Source: Eggerthellaceae bacterium (lineage in GTDB: Bacteria; Actinomycetota; Coriobacteriia; Coriobacteriales; Eggerthellaceae). From it: a DNA stretch of 41,315 bases. Positions 37,653-41,315 of this stretch are shown here, in pieces. The stretch's first letter is position 1. The number at the start of each line of letters is the position of its first letter. The stretch covers positions 1 to 41,315 of the forward strand of contig JAFUBE010000001.1 of assembly GCA_017460365.1 (NCBI GenBank), read 5' to 3'. The notes beneath the pieces were generated by a model. It was not told the DNA's origin. It made no database searches and was given only the letters and a program-made list of their open reading frames with translations. The position numbers and the translations under genes are program-made.

Positions 37653-38000
37653 ATGGCGGATCATACAAGAGTTCCGTACGGCGAAATCGCGAAGGTGGAG
37701 GAATACGACGATTTCGATGACTACGACGATTTGGAAATCGGGAAGGCGAAACCGGCGTACAGCAAACTCGTAGTCGCTACATGCCTCGTGCTGATCCTCG
37801 CGTTCACGGTGACGTGCCTCGTTTTCTATTGGTACACGAAGGCGGTTGACCCGGTGCTCATCGGGTTCTTCTTCGCTTGCTTCGGCGTCGAGTTCGCGTC
37901 CCTCGCGTTCATCAAAGGCCGCGAGGTCAGGTACGTCGAGGGCAACCCCGCGAACAAGCAGATGCCGCATGTCGAGCTAAAGGAGGGCGAAGATGACTAG
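37653..38000 (+). CDS. Membrane protein with two transmembrane helices, 115 aa (holin-like)
   Basis: An acidic N-terminus (VEEYDDFDDYDDLEI) precedes two hydrophobic helices: about 40-62 (KLVVATCLVLILAFTVTCLV) and 68-89 (DPVLIGFFFACFGVEFASLA). The C-terminus is hydrophilic. GAGAGGTGA precedes ATG 37653; an in-frame GTG at 37644 is part of that ribosome site. Two-helix proteins beside an endolysin are often holins or antiholins. Confidence 0.65.
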   Translation: MADHTRVPYGEIAKVEEYDDFDDYDDLEIGKAKPAYSKLVVATCLVLILAFTVTCLVFYWYTKAVDPVLIGFFFACFGVEFASLAFIKGREVRYVEGNPANKQMPHVELKEGEDD

Positions 38001-38280
38001 GAACGATTTCATCCGCAAGATCACGAGCCGCAAGTTCTTGTTGAGCCTCGCGGCGTTCATCGCGGTTTTCTGCACGGGCGTCGCCGGTGTCATGCCGCCC
38101 GAATGGTGCGCCGTTGGAATGGCGCTATCTGCAGGCATATACGCGGCATGCGAGGCGTACGTGGACGGCAAGAGCGCTGGCGCGTCGCAGACGATCAGCA
38201 CCACGAGCGTCAGCGCATCGGCAACGTCTCAAAAGGTCGTAGAGAAAGCAATCGTCCCCGATTCCAAAGAGGCGGCGTAG
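37993..38280 (+). CDS. Putative holin, 95 aa
   Basis: A basic start (MTRNDFIRKITSRKF), a first hydrophobic helix (LLSLAAFIAVFCTGVAGVM), a short loop (PPEWCAVG), a second weaker helix (MALSAGIYAACEAYV), then a Ser/Thr-rich tail. This is the usual build of small holins of Gram-positive phages, and it lies immediately before the endolysin gene. AAGGAGGGCG precedes the ATG. It overlaps the previous gene by 8 bp. Confidence 0.7.
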   Translation: MTRNDFIRKITSRKFLLSLAAFIAVFCTGVAGVMPPEWCAVGMALSAGIYAACEAYVDGKSAGASQTISTTSVSASATSQKVVEKAIVPDSKEAA

Positions 38281-38282
38281 CA

Positions 38283-39218
38283 ATGGGGAGCATCCAAAAG
38301 TTCTGCGATGCGATGCGATGGGCCGCGAACAGCGATCAGGTAGGCTACTCGCAAACCGACCGCGACAGCCTGCGCCCGAACGATTTCTTCGGGAACGGGC
38401 TGTACAACACCGACTGTTCGAAGCTAACCATCGTAGCCTTGCAATACGCCGGCTTTGAAACCGGCTGGGCGAGCTACACGGGCAATATATCCGACGCGCT
38501 CTGTGCTAACGGATGGCAGCGGCTTTCGCCGTGGTCAGACCGGCAACCGGGCGACATCCTGCTAAACGACGCCAACCACGTCGCCGTATGGCTCGGTGAT
38601 TGCCTAGCGCAAGCGTCGATTGACGAGAACGGTAACATCGCGGGCGGCGCTCGCGGCGACCAGACGGGTTCCGAGGTGAACACGTGCGGTTTCTACAACT
38701 ACCCGTGGAACTGCATCCTGCGGCACACGGGCAGCAGCGATTACAGCGGCGCGCCCTCGGGCTGCTCCGCTGGATCGGGCGCGCCCTCGGGCGGCACCGT
38801 CGGCTGCTGCTGGCAGGGCGACATGGTAGGCAGGCGCGATACGACCGGGAGCGGCGACGATTACGCTGGCGTCCCAGGCAGGCCGATTCTCAACATCGCC
38901 ATGGATGGCGTCGGCGAATACCAGGTTTCCGATACGATTCACGGTGATTTCTGGCCGAAGGTAAACCACTACGACCTGAACGACCCCGAGAACGGATATG
39001 CCGGCGACGATAGGCCAATTGACCGCGTTCGCATCTTCGACCCGACCGTGAGCTACCAGCTCCACGAGATTTACGGCGACTGGTACCCCGTCATGCAAGG
39101 CACGCACGACACGGGCGGTTCGAGCGATGACTTCGCCGGCGAGAAGGGCGTGCAGTTCGATCTTTTCCGGGCTTGGCGCGATGACGGCGAACAGCCGCGA
39201 TACAACGTGTACAGCTAG
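38283..39218 (+). CDS. Endolysin, NlpC/P60- or CHAP-like amidase with C-terminal wall-binding region
   Basis: A 311-aa protein. Residues 1-155 are a cysteine peptidase-type amidase (Amidase_5/NlpC class): Cys45 in NTDCSKLTI and His99 in DANHVAVW, after PGDILL, form the active site. A Gly/Ser/Cys-rich linker (about 157-185) follows. The C-terminal half holds two similar stretches, RPILNIAMDGVGEYQVSDTI and RIFDPTVSYQLHEIYGDWYP, each near a DDYAG/DDFAG motif, suggesting duplicated wall-binding repeats. It cuts peptidoglycan once a holin opens the membrane. Confidence 0.85.
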   Translation: MGSIQKFCDAMRWAANSDQVGYSQTDRDSLRPNDFFGNGLYNTDCSKLTIVALQYAGFETGWASYTGNISDALCANGWQRLSPWSDRQPGDILLNDANHVAVWLGDCLAQASIDENGNIAGGARGDQTGSEVNTCGFYNYPWNCILRHTGSSDYSGAPSGCSAGSGAPSGGTVGCCWQGDMVGRRDTTGSGDDYAGVPGRPILNIAMDGVGEYQVSDTIHGDFWPKVNHYDLNDPENGYAGDDRPIDRVRIFDPTVSYQLHEIYGDWYPVMQGTHDTGGSSDDFAGEKGVQFDLFRAWRDDGEQPRYNVYS

Positions 39219-39226
39219 GAGCAGCC

Positions 39227-39508
39227 ATGAAATACAGCCTAGCGATTGTCGCCGCTTACGCTGCCATGATTCTCTCCGTCGCAGGAGCGATCTACGCAAT
39301 CGAGACGGTTGCGTTCCCAGATAAGGCGCAGGCAGTCGAATTCTCGCCCGCGCCGAAAGACCGGCCCGTTCTCGAAACTGTCGGGCAGGTCTGGCAAGCA
39401 AGGGCAACCGGCGTGAGCAAATTCGACTTCGACGGCGTTCACTACATTATTTCGGGATTTCCGAAAGAATACGTCGATTACTCGGCGTGGTGCGTGCGGA
39501 TGCCGTAG
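39227..39508 (+). CDS. Small exported or membrane protein, 93 aa
   Basis: A hydrophobic N-terminus (residues 3-26, YSLAIVAAYAAMILSVAGAI) followed by a possible signal peptidase site near AQA at 33-36. The mature part is a small beta-rich domain (ETVGQVWQARATGVSKFDFD, then HYIISGFPKEYVDY). AGGAGCAGCC precedes the ATG. It is the last gene of the lysis operon. The family is not recognised; a lysis-related, cell-surface role is possible. Confidence 0.65.
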   Translation: MKYSLAIVAAYAAMILSVAGAIYAIETVAFPDKAQAVEFSPAPKDRPVLETVGQVWQARATGVSKFDFDGVHYIISGFPKEYVDYSAWCVRMP

Positions 39509-39544
39509 GCGCGAACGGGACTATGCGATGTAAGCGAAACGGCA

Positions 39545-39605
39545 ACTTTCAGCCAAAAATGAAAGTAGCGCTCGGGGCTTCGGCCTCGAGCGCTTTTGTT
39601 GTTTT
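39545..39605 (+). terminator. Double hairpin with UUCG tetraloop, end of the late transcript
   Basis: A first stem ACTTTCA/TGAAAGT (39545-39551, 39560-39566) is followed by an 11-bp stem GCGCTCGGGGC/GGCCTCGAGCGC-type pairing (39568-39578 with 39583-39593) closed by TTCG, then TTTTGTTGTTTTA. The stem has one G-T pair. It lies between the last rightward gene and the converging serine integrase, so it stops late transcription from entering the integrase and may work both ways. Confidence 0.9.
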
Positions 39606-39616
39606 ATAGAATGGTT

Positions 39617-41284
39617 TTACGCTGCATCAAGGGTGACCATTATGCCAAATCCATTATCAAGGAAGACTACCGGCACACCGCGAGCTGTAATTATTGAGCG
39701 TTTGATTTGGTTCGTTTTATCTTCGTCAGGGGGGAGCCAGAGACTAGATTCTCGAACCTGCTTTTGACCTGCGGGTTCGAGAATTTGTTTTAGTGCGCAA
39801 TTGATTTCGTAGGGCGTGCTGGTCTTGCCTTGGAAATTCATAACGGCCATTGCGTGATTCTCCGAAACCCAAACTTGGGAAACGAACGCCTTCAATAACT
39901 CCTCGTCCGTGCGCATGCCGCTCGCAACAAGCTCTAAGAACTGCAATACATCCGCTTTTGTGATCTCGCATTTCGCCCGCTCAAGTTCGGCGATCTTCTT
40001 CTCCGTCACCGCTTGCTGTTCATCGAGCTTTTCCATCTTGTCTTTAATATGCTTGTATGGAATCCCGTCCTCGATTGCTTTTATGAATCGCCTACGCTGC
40101 TTGTCGATTTCTTTCAAGCTGGCGTTCAGCGCTTCGATTGTCGCCTCGGGTTTCCTGTTGCCCCGGTATTTCATGAAACCGTCGGCGATCAGCTCCGCAA
40201 CATCGGGTTTCACTAATATCTTGCGAATCGTCTTTGCGATTGCCGACTCAACCTGATCTTTCCAGTAAATGCCGTTGCAGGCTTTACGCTTGCCCTGGCA
40301 ACAATACCGATAGAACAGCACTCCGTCATGATTCGTGCATACCTCCCCGTGCATCGGTCGGCCGCATTCGGAGCAGAACAGCTTTCCCGAAAGCATGTAA
40401 TCGGCTTTCGCGTTCGCGTGTTTCCGGTACTTCAACCTCCATAGGCACCGTTCCTTCTCGTCTTTCGTGACGATAGCCGGCACTCCATCTTCGACGCGCA
40501 CAAGCGGGATCGGCTTCCCGTCGGAATCCTTCACGACGCTCCCCCGCTCGTCCTTCAGCTTGCCCCATGTGTACACGCCCGCGTAGACCATGTTCTTCAG
40601 CACTCCCGTAACGAACGTGTTGCCCACGGGCTTACCACCCGCTCCCCGAACCTCGATTCGGTTGAGCCAGCCAACGATGTCTTTCTGCGATTGTCCCTGG
40701 ATGTACCTCATGTGTATCTCGCGCGCAATAGGAGCTTCGACCGGATCGAGTATGATCTCGTCGCCGTCATGCGAGTAGCCGAACCAATGGATGCCGAGGT
40801 ACTGGCATTTCTCGGCCTTGCCGAGCATTCCCCTCATCGTGTCTTCAGCGCTTTGCTGTGATCGAACCTGCGCGAATATGGCAAGCATGCCCTTCGACAT
40901 CGACGCTTCGATACTGTTCCCCGATATGTGCTCCTTCACGCTTTCAAGCCGAACGCCTGCATCGTTTATCAATTTCTCGTAATAGTACTGGTCTTGCATG
41001 TTTCGCGCGAAACGATCCATCTTCCAAACGAGCACGACATCGAACGCACCGATTCTTGCATCCTCGATCATCTGAAGGAACTGCGGCCGATCGTCACTTC
41101 GCCCGGATATTGCGAAATCCGGATACACTTTCATAATCTCGTAGTTGCGCTCGGCGCAATAGCGCTTCGCTTCGCGAACCTGATCCTCGATTGATTCGTC
41201 GCGCTGCTTGTCGCATGAGAAGCGGGCGTATACCGCCACGCGTACAGGTGTTTCGCTATCCGTGTGAATTCGCTTGCTTGCCAT
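39617..41284 (-). CDS. Large serine recombinase (phage integrase)
   Basis: A 555-aa protein, ATG at 41284. Residues 14-155 are the resolvase catalytic domain with Ser23 in YARFSCDKQR and the conserved VLVWKMDRFAR (84-94). Residues ~160-270 are the Recombinase domain (KCQYLGIHWFGYSHDGDEII and the later VTGVLKNMVYAGVYTWGKL). A zinc ribbon uses Cys304, Cys307, Cys329 and Cys336, followed by a coiled coil (about 380-445). Such enzymes join attP and attB without host factors, and reverse with a directionality factor. It is transcribed toward the late terminator. Confidence 0.95.
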   Translation of the reverse strand: MASKRIHTDSETPVRVAVYARFSCDKQRDESIEDQVREAKRYCAERNYEIMKVYPDFAISGRSDDRPQFLQMIEDARIGAFDVVLVWKMDRFARNMQDQYYYEKLINDAGVRLESVKEHISGNSIEASMSKGMLAIFAQVRSQQSAEDTMRGMLGKAEKCQYLGIHWFGYSHDGDEIILDPVEAPIAREIHMRYIQGQSQKDIVGWLNRIEVRGAGGKPVGNTFVTGVLKNMVYAGVYTWGKLKDERGSVVKDSDGKPIPLVRVEDGVPAIVTKDEKERCLWRLKYRKHANAKADYMLSGKLFCSECGRPMHGEVCTNHDGVLFYRYCCQGKRKACNGIYWKDQVESAIAKTIRKILVKPDVAELIADGFMKYRGNRKPEATIEALNASLKEIDKQRRRFIKAIEDGIPYKHIKDKMEKLDEQQAVTEKKIAELERAKCEITKADVLQFLELVASGMRTDEELLKAFVSQVWVSENHAMAVMNFQGKTSTPYEINCALKQILEPAGQKQVRESSLWLPPDEDKTNQIKRSIITARGVPVVFLDNGFGIMVTLDAA

Positions 41285-41315
41285 GTATAATGTAACCGCC
41301 TTTCAAATCGCTGCG
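41175..41315. repeat. Terminal direct repeat, right copy (circular-contig overlap)
   Basis: Identical over 141 bases to 1-141. It contains the first 36 codons of the serine integrase and 31 bases upstream. See the left copy. Confidence 0.93.

Noticed and set aside
1-41315. CRISPR arrays, tRNA and rRNA genes, insertion sequences
   Set aside because: No regularly spaced repeats, no cloverleaf or rRNA segments and no transposase were seen on either strand by eye; a tRNA scan was not possible.

Overview
This window looks like one complete, circular, temperate bacteriophage genome. The first 141 bases (1-141) are identical to the last 141 (41175-41315), so the unique genome is about 41,174 bp and the window was cut inside the 5' end of a serine integrase gene. 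A 141-base overlap is what a de Bruijn assembler with k=141 leaves on a circular contig, so this is probably a metagenomic assembly of a free or induced phage. The base composition is GC-rich, starts and Shine-Dalgarno sites are of Gram-positive type, and the endolysin is NlpC/CHAP-like with no spanin. A high-GC gut bacterium such as a Coriobacteriia (Eggerthellaceae) host would fit, but the host is an inference.

Layout. (1) 39617-2249, across the junction: serine integrase, an AT-rich gene of unknown function in an operon with a CI-like repressor, a divergent Cro-like gene, and between them three copies of a 19-bp operator. (2) 1806-3102: small membrane and unknown genes, one on the opposite strand. 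(3) 3099-6100: an adenine DNA methyltransferase split at a run of ten G, a tyrosine recombinase, small genes, a DUF4373-type replication protein and an AT-rich repeat patch that may be the origin. (4) 6217-14611: DUF4406, ParB-like, radical SAM, PD-(D/E)XK-like, a long run of small Cys-rich zinc-ribbon proteins, an HNH protein joined in frame to an Acb2/Tad1-type nucleotide-sponge domain, a possible sliding-clamp-like protein and DUF3310. (5) 14713-16518: an ArpU/RinA-like late regulator, a strong promoter-like element, a gpZ-like gene and a structured non-coding segment that may hold the packaging site.

(6) 16519-24909 is a lambda-type head module: terminase, gpW-like joiner, portal, ClpP-type protease with nested scaffold, gpD, gpE and connectors. 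(7) 24922-33528 is a P2-type contractile tail: sheath, tube, chaperones joined by a predicted -1 frameshift, tape measure, X, D, U-like, W, J, I. The virion should therefore be a myovirus with a chimeric lambda-head/P2-tail plan.

(8) 33528-37284 is a full diversity-generating retroelement (DGR): a tail-fibre gene ending in a variable repeat, a hairpin, an Avd-like gene, an adenine-rich template repeat and a reverse transcriptase. VR and TR (134 bp each) differ at 23 positions, 22 of which are adenines in TR. (9) 37295-39508 is lysis: membrane/holin-like proteins and an endolysin, closed by a UUCG-tetraloop terminator.

In short, the phage can integrate, chooses lysogeny by a CI/Cro-type switch, may methylate its DNA under phase-variable or frameshift control, carries a probable anti-CBASS/anti-Thoeris domain, and retailors its receptor-binding protein by reverse transcription.
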